Source: Symmetrospora coprosmae
Lineage: Eukaryota; Basidiomycota; Cystobasidiomycetes; Symmetrosporaceae
Direction of reading: 5' to 3'
Assembly (NCBI GenBank): GCA_008802785.1
Contig: VUYT01000024.1
Coordinates: 245,194-309,193 of the forward strand
Length of the DNA: 64,000 nucleotides
A program made the position numbers and the translations under genes. Shown here in pieces: positions 1 through 10,538 of this stretch. Position 1 is the first letter of the stretch, and every line of letters begins with the position of its first letter. The notes beneath the pieces are model-generated. The model saw nothing but the letters and a program-made list of their open reading frames with translations, ran no database searches and was not told the origin of the DNA.

Positions 1-1571
1 TTGTCCTGATTTCTCTCAATCTCCTTTGGCGTCTCCTCAACTTCGGGATCGGGGATGTCCGACCGGCCATGTCCCTGGCCCTGCTCCTTCTGGTCGAGCC
101 CCTGCTCTGGGTTGCCGTTGCTAAGCGAGGCTTGCGTCTGCTCTTGCCTGAAGTGCTCCGAGCTGCGCTTCATGCCCGTAAGACCCCATCGACCGAGGAG
201 GCTGACATCCTCGTCCCATCCGTTTGTGGGGGTTGTAAGCATGCGCTCGCCGGTGAAGATGGCATTGGCTCCCGCAAGGAAGCACATGGCCTGCTCCGAC
301 TCGCTGTAGCTGATGCGGCCCGCTGCAAGCCTGATGATGGACGTCGGCAAGACAATCCTTGCGGTGCAGATCGTACGCAGCATCGTCTGAATGGTTGTGA
401 GAGGGTTGCCAGAGAGCGGCGTCCCTTCGATAGGCACAAGCGCATTGACCGGGAACGACTCGGGAGGCTCAGGCAGGCTGGCGGAGGTGTTCGACGTCAT
501 CAGCACTGATCCCTGCAAGTAACGAAGAGAGGCGGGATACTGTACTCACTGGCTCATCTCCCAGATCAAGCCGACCCTGTCCTTTGCGCTCTCGCCGAGA
601 CCGATGATGCCTCCGCTGCACACGCTGATGCCAGCATTCCTGACGTTGTCGATGGTCTTCAGCCGCTCGTCGTAGCTGCGGGTGGTGATGACTTTCGGGT
701 AGAACTCTCTGCTCGTGTCGAGGTTGTGATTGTAGGCGGTGAGGCCGGCATCCTTGAGCTGCTTTGCCTGGTCGGCGTCGAGCATGCCCAACGTGGTGCA
801 GACCTCCATGCCCATTCCGTTGATCTCCTTGACCATCTCGAGGATGCGCTTGAAGTTGGTCTTGCGGCCGTTCATGTCGCGCCAGGCGGCACCCATGCAG
901 AAGCGCGTGCTCCCGTTTGCTTTGGCCTTGCGAGCCTCGACGAGGACGGGCTCAATGTCCATGAGCTTTGTGGCCTTGAGGCCCGTGGGGTTTTTGCTCG
1001 ACTGCGAGCAGTATGAGCAGTCTTCGGAGCATCCTCCGGTCCTGCAATGGTCCATAGTTGGCGGTGAGCGATTGTCCCAGCGGACTGGAGGTCTGCTTGC
1101 TGCGCGCGCGTGCCTGGACGGAGACAGCAGGCATGGCCCGACTCACTTGATGTTGAGCAGAGTGCACAGCTGGACCTTTGATGGGTCGTGGTTCGCTCTG
1201 TGCACGGTAGCCGACTGGAAGATGAGGTCCATCAGGGGAGTGTCGTAGATTGCCTGGATCTCCTGCCGAGTCCATCTCTTCCTCGCCGGTGCGCCAGACG
1301 ACGACGACGCTGAAGAAGGATATGCGCCTGATCTGTAGTTGCTGTCCACCGGTGTCGCCTGCTTTGCGTCGGAGGTGGATGCGATTCCCCTGCTCTGCCC
1401 TCCTCGCGCACCACCGCGATAAGCGGGACTCGGCCCTCGACGTGAAACGGGTGAGGAGCAGCTCGAGCTGGAGCGGGACGTCGATGCCTGCGACAGACCT
1501 GCACGGCGCAACTGGGCAGCAGCAGCAGCAGCCGACGACGTGCAGCGCGAGACGCTCATCGCAATCGTCAT
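1..1571 (-). CDS. BIO2: Biotin synthase, mitochondrial (3' end beyond window)
   Basis: Radical-SAM enzyme that inserts sulfur into dethiobiotin in mitochondria, the last step of biotin synthesis. Exons on the minus strand: 1571-1147, 1041-550, 477-<1. The radical-SAM cluster motif CSEDCSYC (C146-x3-C150-x2-C153) sits at the start of exon 2. It is followed by family blocks such as FCMGAAWRDMNGR, YNHNLDTS and GIIGLGES, and in exon 3 by LPEPPESFPVNALVPIEGTPL-like sequence (split here by intron 2) and QAMCFLAGANAIF. The first ~100 residues are Ala/Ser/Arg-rich, as expected for a mitochondrial presequence. Intron 2 uses a distal acceptor (CAG at 480-478); a nearer CAG would give an immediate stop. 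The reading frame is still open at base 1, past the usual C terminus, so the enzyme has a Gln/Glu-rich tail or another intron outside the window. Confidence 0.93.
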
Positions 1572-2005
1572 GATGGGTGGGAGGAGGTTGTGCTGGATCA
1601 GGGGGGCAAGCAGCGATTGGGCTCCGAGTGACGCCCGCTCACTAGCGCTCGCTTGCCAGGCTATCCGTCCACTTGTCCGAACAGGCCTTGCATCAAAGCA
1701 CGCACACAGGACGTGAGGTGACGTTTACACAGTGACACGCGTGCATTAGATACTACTGCTTTCCGCTATGCGCGTTCGCTACGGCAAGCAAAGACACGCA
1801 AAGACGGATTCGTAAAATTGCGGGGCGCGGATATAGGTGCTATACCTTCGAGACCGAACCTCCAGGACGACAAGACTTCTGCAAGCTCTGCTCTTCTGCA
1901 CTGTCACGTATACGGTCAGCGTCGAGTCGAAGACTGCGCAGCAGCCGCAAGACATGGACATGAACTCACTTCTGGAAAAGCGGCGCTGCGATTGCATGCC
2001 GGTGT
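1572..2005. other. Intergenic: BIO2 upstream region / KNR4 downstream region
   Basis: 434 bases between two minus-strand genes. Short open frames here show no family resemblance. It should hold the BIO2 promoter and the KNR4 3' UTR; no specific site was recognised. Confidence 0.6.
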
Positions 2006-4011
2006 TCACCGCCGATCAATGACCACAACCTCAAAATCACCTTTGTCGAATGTGCTCGGACTGTATGCCGCCTCCGCAGCCGCATTGACCTCCTCCGATT
2101 CCCAAAGACCATTGCCAAATTCGAGTGTCGGCAAGCCAAGGGGCATCGCAACAGGCGGCGGCGGTCGTCTGCGCCCGAGTGCGGAAGAATGACTGCCTGA
2201 TGATGCCGTACGCTGCCTCGACTGCAGGATCTGCTGCTGCTCTTTCGAAGCGCGGCGCGCTAGCTGGTTGGGTGACATGCGCAGAGGGGAGGCCAGACCG
2301 CCATTGCCGCTCGACTGCGGCAGGCCGGAGCTCGTGAGCACAGGCGAGATGGAGCGCGATGGACGACGCGGCGTCTCGCCGTCACTCGCTTCACCCTGAC
2401 CTGTCGAAGAGGCAAGCGGAGTGCTGGGTGATCCAGGCCGTCGAATACTTTCATGCGGCGGTGGGGATGAAGGCGGGAAAGGCTGAAATGTTTCCGAATT
2501 GTCCTTCGGCGAGGGAGGCGATAGAATCAAGCTCGGCTCTGGCGACATGGGCGACTTGGTCCCGCTGCCACCGCCGGCGAGAAGCCCGCTCCTCGATGAG
2601 AGACCGCCATCGTTCATCTCTTCCGGCGGGATTGTCACAAAGCCGTCCCCGAGCCCGAGGGGCGCATTTTCGCTTGTAACGGAACCTACGGTGTTGGCAG
2701 AGGATGCACCCGTCGAGGTGCGCGTTCTTGCCGAGTCTAGCGCACTCAATGCAGCACTTCCTGCCTGACCAGCACCATCATAGGTAGTCGGCGAGTCGAC
2801 CGTGTCATTGCCGAGATGCAATGGTGCGGGTTTGTGCTGCCTCTCAATGCCGCCCTTCAGGTGCTCTGGGTAGTAGCCAGACACGCCACTCGTGTCTCCT
2901 GCGTCCTCCTCCCCATTCGCCATGGCGTCGCCCATCTCTGCTTCCGGACTGTATAGCCCAATCTGCGCCCAGGCTCGCTTTGATCGCTCAACAAGCGCCT
3001 CTATCGTGCCGAGACCCGAGTAGAGCGGACTCGCGTCTACCCATTCCAGACCCTGGCTCGCACGGTTTGCGTGTCCAATCTCCTGCCTGCCGCTCTGCGA
3101 CCAGCGATAGTCGTCGTCTTCCTCTTCGTACGTGTTTCGGGCTGTGTAGGCATCTGAATTTGAGCGGTTCCTGCCGTTCGCGCCCCGGCTCGATGAGGAA
3201 GCGAGGTCGTCTGCGTATGACGCCAGAAAGCGTGCCCAACCGCCACCACCGAGATTGTCGTGAGCGTTGCTCTCTGCCCACCCATTCCATAGCACAGTCT
3301 TTGTGTCGATTTCTCGGCCAAAGGCTATCACCTGCCCTCGTGACGGGAGGATGCGGTCTCCGCCTCCCTGCTGTTCCTGCTGCAGAGCGATGGAGGCTGC
3401 CGACTGAGGCGGGAGCGCATCGGTGGGCGGGTCGAGGTCGATGCCAATGTAGTTGCCGTAGCCGTCCTTGAGCAAAGGCAGCCACGAAGGGTGAGAGTAC
3501 TCCTCCCTGACAAAGCCTTCTGGACATGAGCGCATTCGTCCTCTGACGGTGCGCGGGTCCATTTCGGAGCCAAAGAGGAAGGCATCGGTCGAGGGTGCTT
3601 TGGCGGTGTGGGTGTACTGCTTGCCTTTCCCTTTCGCGGAGGCCAGCGTCTTGCGGTTGTTGGCAGGCGAAGGGGGTGTCGAGATGTCGAGGCGTCTCCA
3701 GAAGCTGTACTCTTCCATGACCTCCTCGATGCTCATCCACCACAGGCCGTAGATGAAGCCCGTGTTGCCTTCGTTCTGCTCGTTGTCGCCATTCCGAGGA
3801 ACGGAGAATGCATCCTGCCCGTCGTGGATGGTGTAGCTCTCGACGACGTCCTTGGGGATGAGGTACTCGCGGAGGATGGACTGGAGCTCAGCGAGCTGCG
3901 CTTTGGACGCGCCGTACGACAGCGTGTCGTACAGCTCCGGGTTAAGCTGCTTAGTGACGGTCTCGATGCGAGCAAGGGTGTGCTTGACGCGTGGTGCAGC
4001 GATAAACTGGA

Positions 4012-4052
<41 letters not shown>

Positions 4053-4288
4053 GCACTTGGCGCCTGCTGGCGGGCCTGGCCTGCCCCGCCCTGGTTGACG
4101 CCGGCATCGCTATCGCCCCTAGGAGGATAGCTGGCGCCGTAGACGCGCGAGGATCCAGCACTGTCCGTCACACCAGGATATCCACCAGTGCCTGCCTCGT
4201 TCCCGCTGTTCATGGGCACCTGGGAAGGGCGTCGGGTCGCATCCCTCTTGCTGCCCCCGCCGAACAGGGATCCCAGCGAGCTGAACAT
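2006..4288 (-). CDS. KNR4: KNR4/SMI1-like cell-wall synthesis regulator (SUKH domain)
   Basis: Single-exon gene for a 760-residue protein of the Smi1/Knr4 family, which couples cell-wall integrity signalling to beta-1,3-glucan synthesis at growth sites. The family core runs from about residue 95 to 340: YGASKAQLAELQSILREYLIP, then GFIYGLWWMSIEEVMEEYSFWR, HPSWLPLLKDGYGNYIGIDLDP, GQVIAFGREIDTKTVLW and GWARFLASYADDL. A run of 13 Gln (CAG tract) lies just before the core, and the C-terminal half is Ser/Pro-rich and disordered. I chose the ATG at 4288 (MFSSLGSLFGGG), which resembles family N termini; the frame stays open to 4333 but only with a GTG there. Yeast Knr4 is shorter (about 500 residues); the extra length is the tail. 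Confidence 0.9.
4013..4051 (+). repeat. (CTG)13 trinucleotide repeat encoding polyglutamine
   Basis: Thirteen uninterrupted CTG units on the plus strand read as CAG on the KNR4 coding strand and encode 13 Gln. It is likely length-variable between strains. Confidence 0.95.
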
Positions 4289-4835
4289 GGCCGAGAACGC
4301 GCGCAGGTTGGTCGTGTCCCTCCACTGCCTCACTGCCTCAGATATGGGAGCTCGTTTCTACCCTGTTGCCTCCTCCGCTGCTGTCCCCCCGCTCCAGCAA
4401 GTGCGCACCGCGAGCACAGCCCAGCGACGTCGAATGGATGGAGAGCGCCCTCACCTGAGCCACAACCCAACAGTCAGCTGCGGACCTTCTGGGAGTAAGT
4501 GGGACAGGCTTCCTCCCACTCACGACACGCTGCACAACTCCCTCTCTCTATTGCCTGCGTGCCTGTCTTATCTGCGCCACCCTGTCCAAGTGAGAGTCGG
4601 CTCTTGCCCAAAGGACGCGGCGCGGTCGGCTCGGACGCCCAAAGCCTCGGTGGTCTGACACATTCGCGGAGCAACGGCACAATGACCTTTCAAAGTAGAG
4701 GGACAGCAAACCTGCGTTCGTCAGGGTATGGGCTAGCGTAAGTCCAGAGCCGGAAAGCCATGCTCTGTTGCGAATGCGACGCGACACTTCGGCTACGAAT
4801 CGCGGTAGATGGACGGCGCGTGGTTGCGGCCTCAC
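4289..4835. other. Intergenic: KNR4 upstream / CDC16 downstream
   Basis: 547 bases between two minus-strand genes. No coding frame here has family resemblance. It probably contains the KNR4 promoter and 5' UTR and the CDC16 3' UTR. Confidence 0.6.
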
Positions 4836-7800
4836 TCAGTCTACCATATCGCTACCCATGCTCGCATCCACCATGTCCTCCGTCGAGTCCTCATTATCAT
4901 CGATATCATCGTCATCGTCATCCTCCTGGTCGTCATCGTCATTCTCCTCCTGACGAGGCTGTCGATGTCCGCCGGCATAGCTAGACCGCCGTCGGTCTGA
5001 CGCACCTTCCCGGCTTGCGCGACCAGCAGCTCTTCGTGACGGTGCCGTAGAGTTGTCAGCTTCCAGCGCGCTTTCGTCCAGGTCGTGGATAATGGGACGC
5101 TCCACCGGCATGTCGACCTCGGCGGTATTGGCATTCCGGCGTCGGCCGCTCCCACTCCCACCCCCGCTCACGCGCCCGCCAGACGGACCGGCCCGCTTGC
5201 TGGTTCGGGTCCGCGTGCTGCTGCGCCGAGTCGCGTACGGCGACGAGCTGGCAGCCCCGCCGGTCGCCCCGCTGACTCCAGTGTGATCGTGTCCTGTCCC
5301 GAGCTCATCCCCTCCGTGCTCCGCCCCCGTATCCGCTGCGGTCCGACCGTGTCCTCGGGCAGCCTCCTCCTCCGCAAGTTGTCTTTCCATTTCTTCGGCA
5401 GCCACAGCCGATAACTGCGAGAAGCGCAATGAGCCGGTATTGTCCGGGTTCATTTCATGATCGAGCGAATCCTGTAGAGCGAGGCGGAGGAGCGCGGTCG
5501 TGCTAGGCTCGCCAGGCTGCAACGAGAGGGCCTAAGTAAATGACAGTAGAATTTGGCGTCAGCTCCACAATGGTTGAGAATAGTGTTGAGCAGTTGCCCT
5601 CACATCGTGCAAGGCCATGATGGCTTCCTCCCTTCTCTGCGCGTAGAGATAGCTAACACCGAGTGCAGCGTGTGCCTGCCAGTTGCGCGGCTCGAGATCG
5701 AGCGTCCGCTTGAAGCAGGCGACGGCTGCCTCCTGGTTCCCCAGCTTCCTGTACGCCTGGCCCATGTTCAAGTGCGTGATCGCCCATGCAGCAGGGCTGG
5801 ACTGGACGCTTTCGGCATGCTGCAAGGCCAGGGCAAAGAGATTGATGGCATCCTGGTACGCCTCGTTGTAGAAAGCCGTGACACCGCGCTCATTCAGGAG
5901 GAGCGGGTCAGTCTGGCACATTGCATAGGCGGCGTCGAGGTATTCCGAAGCTGCCTTGATGTTCGAGAGGAGGAGATACTGCATCCCGATGAACATGATG
6001 GGAAGATGCGTCCTGCAGGCCGAGACGGGAGACTTTAGCCAATGTGCTGGTCTCGATGGCAGAGCAACTGGTCCGCACCCCTGGAAGTGACGCTGCGCGG
6101 TCGAGTAAGCCGTGATGGCCTGATCATGCTCGCCTTCCAGTGCGAAAGAATGCGCGAATGTGATCCACGCCGGCCCAAAGCGATTGTCAATGAGAAGGCC
6201 CTTGCCAAAGTACCGCCTGCTCTCCTCCCATTTGCCCGTGCTGTAGTACCACAGACCGACCGCGTACCACGAGATGACAGACTCTGGCTCGCGGTCGACC
6301 AGCTCATGCGCGAGCAGGAACAGCGCAGAGCGCAGATGGGGGAGATGCTGCATGCACGCTAGGTGAAGTGGTAATGTGGCAGCGTGCGAGTCGTGCATCT
6401 TTAGAATCCTGTAGGGCAAACGAGCCGGGTCTCAGCAGCCGCTTAGCGCTTCAGGCCGACCGCACAACGCACTTTGAGGTGACCTGGAAGCAGTCTGCGT
6501 AGCGCATCGCCTCGTAAAGCTCGTCTGCCAGACCAAAGAGCACGTCGGGATCGTCTGCCAGGCCATGCTCACGGGTGAGGGCCTTGCCGCACAGCTCCAT
6601 TTCTTCGCGGTGGGCGTACTGCCGCAACTGGCGTCAGCTCACATGTTCATGCAGGACAAGAGTATCAAGCACACCTTTTTAAGCCGTATGGTGTAGATCA
6701 TGCGGATAAAGTCGGCGTCCTCGGGTGTCTGCTCCTTGAAAGCCAGACTCTGAATGAAGGCCCATTCTGACGATGCGATAGAGCCTCAGTCGCGTACTGC
6801 TTGTGTCGGATGGTCGCTGCCGGCTCACCCTCGTTGACGTCCATCATATTGCCAGCGACGAGCGTCTCAAAACTCTCGTAGCACTTGACATCGATGGCCA
6901 GCGCTTCCAGGAAGCACTCTTTGGCACGGTCCGCTGCATTGAGGTGCAGTTGAATGACTCCGCGCAGGTGGCACATCGAGGCTTCGAACTTGACTCCGCC
7001 ATCTCCGCTGTACTGCTGAGTATCCTGCGGCTGCCCTGGCTTGGCGCCTAGTTTCCTGAAGGGGTTCACTTCGCCTAGGAGATCCATGGCTTGCGACCAC
7101 TTTTCCTGTCTCACTAAGCTCTGTGCAGCCAGGTACCGGCACGCAACAGAGATGTCGGCCAGTCTGACAAGCGCGACGGGTTCTGCCCCTTTGCCGGGCT
7201 CAGAAGATTCGGGCCGATTGACAGGATCCGCTGCTGTGCCTGGGATGATTCGCGCTCTGGCATTCGTCGCAGCTTGTATCGTTGAAGCTGCTGAAGGTGC
7301 TCCGATTGTCGGTGTGTCGAGATCGCCGGGAGCCGCGGGCAGTGCTCTGTCGTCATCGCCGCGTTCTGTCGCCGAACTTCTCAGCGCTTGCCGGTCGTCC
7401 CGTTGCTCCGACTCGGCATCGACGTTCATGCTGTCGGCCCCTGCTCTCCCTTTGCCTTTCTCCCTGCGTCTACGTGCCAGCTCTGCGTCCTGATCCTGCT
7501 CGCTGGCCACGTCCGCGGGGGATGTCCAGGCGCCCATCAAGACACGCTCCGCCCTGCTGAACATGCTTGCCGCAAAGTACGATTGTGCTAGCCAGAAGCC
7601 ATCGTTCGGGTCGCGAGTCTTTGTGAATACCTTGGAACCCCAGAAGATGGCCGTCGAGTAGAGATGCTGGGTGAGGGCATCGTTCCGCCATACTCGCATG
7701 CGGTCGACTAGGGTCCAAGGAGTATCGCTAGCAGATGATGAAGCGTCCGACAGGTAATCTGCCTCATCACTCTCGTATTCCTCCTCGACAGCCAGACTTT

Positions 7801-8592
7801 CGGAGCCGGGCACCGGCGGAGGGGAGGACGAGCCAGTCGCTAGACTGTCGTTTCCGAGGATCCCCGAGGTCGATGCAGAGCTGCTGGTCTGGTTGGAAAG
7901 CAAAGAACCCCTCGTCACGCGTGTTCTGCCGCCCCGCAGACCAGAGATATCGCCATTGGAGACGGGCGTTGATACGAGCCTCCGCGAGCCATTGCGGGTG
8001 GTAATGGATTGCGCAGCGGTCAAGGCCAGGCCGCTGAGGTCGTCATCTCTCGCAGCTCCGAGGGTGGACAAGTCCTGCGGGGCGCGTGTCGCTCTCGCAC
8101 GAGGAGCTCCACGCCGGTGGTGGCTGTGGCTTTCATTCGCGTCTCCTCCGGCGACATCGTACAGGTGCAGCTTGCGTTTCCTCCGCGGCGCTGTGCGCGG
8201 GCTCAGCGCAACAGTCGACGTGTTGTGCTGCTCCAGGTCGAGGAGGGAGCGAGAGCGACTCGCGCTCGCCCCAGAGAGGGACAGCGAGTTGCTCTGCGCA
8301 GACGAGAGGCTCGAATGGCCGTTCCGGTGGAGATGAGCATACCGTGCTGCATGGCTGGGAGCTGGGGTGGACGTGGGAATGGCACCTGGTGCTGTTCCAG
8401 CGGCGGCAGCGGCGGCGCGTCCCTGTCGGCCAGGCACAGCGGTCCCAGCACTCGAGCTCGAAGAAGGGAGGCGACGCGGCAGAGGCTGAGAAAGACAGCA
8501 GCATCAAATCAGCGAGAGGAGTGCACAGACGGTGACTGATATGTGGCCGGGCTCACGTTGGCTGGTCTGCTGCTGCCTCCATTGCTCGCCAT
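4836..8592 (-). CDS. CDC16: Anaphase-promoting complex subunit CDC16/Cut9 (APC6), TPR protein
   Basis: Tetratricopeptide subunit of the anaphase-promoting complex, the ubiquitin ligase that drives exit from mitosis. Exons: 8592-8557, 8485-6829, 6766-6675, 6627-6473, 6408-6079, 6012-5604, 5531-4836; 1124 residues. Across the junctions the protein aligns with S. pombe Cut9: ILKMHDSHAATLPLHLA, GKWEESRRYFGKGLLIDNRFGPAWI, FAHSFALEGEHDQAI, FQGTHLPIMFIGMQYL, LGNQEAAVACFKRTLDLEP. The first exon encodes only 12 residues (MASNGGSSRPAN); without it no ATG exists in frame before the large exon, which has an acceptor-like pyrimidine tract at its start. The N-terminal 260 residues are disordered. The C terminus is an unusual Arg/Gly/Ser region ending in an Asp/Glu-rich stretch that Cut9 lacks. 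It diverges from the PRCC gene 152 bases away. Confidence 0.93.
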
Positions 8593-8744
8593 GGCCGTGG
8601 ATCGCTGTCAGTCCGTCTGGAGGAGACCGTCCCCGTCGGTCGAGCCCAAGCCCGTGGGTGTGGCTGTCGCGCTGTCGCTTTCCCTTCCGCACTCCCTCCA
8701 TTCCACTTGCTCGACATAGAATCCAACATTGGCAGCGAGCCAGC
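8593..8744. promoter_or_regulatory. Divergent promoter region CDC16 / PRCC gene
   Basis: Only 152 bases separate the two start codons, so both genes must share a compact bidirectional promoter. This is inferred from gene layout; no specific factor site was recognised. Confidence 0.5.
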
Positions 8745-10283
8745 ATGCCACTGAGTCTGCCACCCCCGAAAGCTACAGCAGCCAGCAGCAGTAACAATGG
8801 GCCAGAAGCAGCTCCTCCCGCTGGCAAAGGCGCGCTGAGTCTCCCAGCTCCCTCTGTCGGGAGCTCAGCGTCAGGCAGCGAGAGCGACGCCATCACAACA
8901 TCAGCGCCAGACGCACCATTGTCCATGCCATTTGCACTGTCTGCTGCCTCTAGCTCATCATCCAGCAGGGCCCCACCGCCAAAGACAAAGGCAAAGACGG
9001 CCGGCGCTGGGCCAAAGAAGTTCGTCCTGGACCTCCCGAAGCCGAGCAACGGTACACGGACAAGCGGCGAAGCTCTCGGGGACGATACCAAAGAAGATAT
9101 TGCATCCGCAGAGGCGAGCGCGCCTAAGCGGCCGAGGCTGGAAGGCAAGAGCGGTCTCAGCGCATTGCTGCCTGAACCGACAAAGCCGCCCATTGCTACG
9201 GGACGAGGGGGCGGCTTCAAGCTGCCTGCACCTAGGGGAGGATACCTCGCCATCGATGCTACGACGCAGAGATCGACGAGTATGGTGCCGCACACTGTAG
9301 GGAAAGGAAAGGGCAAGGCGTCAGCGGCGGCAACGGAGCAGCCAGCAGAAGTGCCATCAGTGACAGAGGCAGAAGCAGACGCTGAACCCGAGCTGGACTT
9401 CTTTGGATTGGGTAAGTCTCTTCGTCGGAACACACTCTTCGCGTATAGCGCGCGGAACCCTGGATCCCTGCTGACTGTCCCTCCACTCTGGCCGCGTACA
9501 GCCAAAACGGCGAAACCAGCCGAGCCCGCTGTCGACTTCTTTGGTTTTGGTGCCTCGTCAGACAAGAAGGGGACGGCCGTCAAGGCTGCATCCGTCTCTG
9601 CCACTCCCATCGCGAAGCCATCCGTCACCGTTGCGTCATCGGCCCCCAAGTTCTCCGCTGCACCAACAACGTCAGCCCCGGATCTCGCCTCCAACTACTA
9701 TGCGACCGTGCCACTGCCCACTCCGAAAGACCCATATCCCGGCTTCTACCAGCGACCAGATGGATCCTGGGCGGCGAAACGCCCTGACGAGTGGGAGATC
9801 TGGATGCAAGCGCACACAGAGGCGCAAGCTCAGGCGCAGCAAGAGCTCGAGGAACAGCAGGCCGCGGCACCGGCTTCTAGCACAAAGAGAGGCGGGCAGA
9901 TGCCGTCTGACTTTGACGCCGCCGCCATCGCCGAGAGCAGTACCGATGTCCGGGCAGCTCTCCTTCGGGCACAGGGAGGTGAGGCAGACACACGGCCGAG
10001 CAAAATTCCAGAAGAGGACAGGCTCAAGATGGAGGCCGACAAGGCAAAGGCACAGGTGGGTGCACATACATCACAGATCCGTGGGCTCCCTCTGGATCGA
10101 CGACTGATGGCCCCCGCTCGATCCCTTTAGGCCAACCAGAAGAAATTCTCGCGTGCTGCAACCTCGAGGAACCAGCTCAGCACGCTTGTAGCATCTGCAA
10201 GAGACAACAGAGCCGAACTGGAAGAACGGATAGCGCAGATCAAGTCAAACAAGCGGGGCGGAGGCGCGAAGTACGGCTTCTGA
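8745..10283 (+). CDS. PRCC-domain nuclear protein
   Basis: Homologue of human PRCC (proline-rich, mitosis/splicing-associated nuclear protein). Exons 8745-9411, 9502-10055, 10131-10283; 457 residues. The diagnostic C-terminal block is NYYATVPLPTPKDPYPGFYQ followed by RPDGSWAAKRPDEWEIW, then a helical end finishing KYGF. The N-terminal half is Pro/Ser/Ala-rich with two DFFGLG/DFFGFG motifs that flank intron 1. Intron 1 is 90 nt with no in-frame stop, so an unspliced message would still read through with 30 extra residues. The frame is open upstream to 8532, but the ATG at 8745 begins the sensible low-complexity N terminus. PRCC proteins have been linked to MAD2B and to spliceosomes; the function here is inferred from family only. 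Confidence 0.87.
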
Positions 10284-10538
10284 CGCCTGGCCGAGAGGCT
10301 AGCTGCGTCATTTCCGCGATGTGGCTACTGCTCTTCTGCCTACGTTACATGCGTCATCATGTTGTTGTGAGCATTAGCGGACGACAATTTAGAGTTGCCT
10401 GTCTTGCTGGTCTGGCGGGTGGCTCTGCTCGCCGTGCGCGTGCCTTGTGCCTGTCTCCGCCGGGCGCGTCCTCCTCCTCCTCCAAGCTCCTCGCTCGCCT
10501 CCCTGCTCTTTGACGCAGATGCCATCTTCCAACGAACA

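Noticed and set aside
8504-9694. 396-codon minus-strand frame opposite the PRCC gene
   Set aside because: Shadow of the plus-strand PRCC coding sequence, which has clear family motifs.
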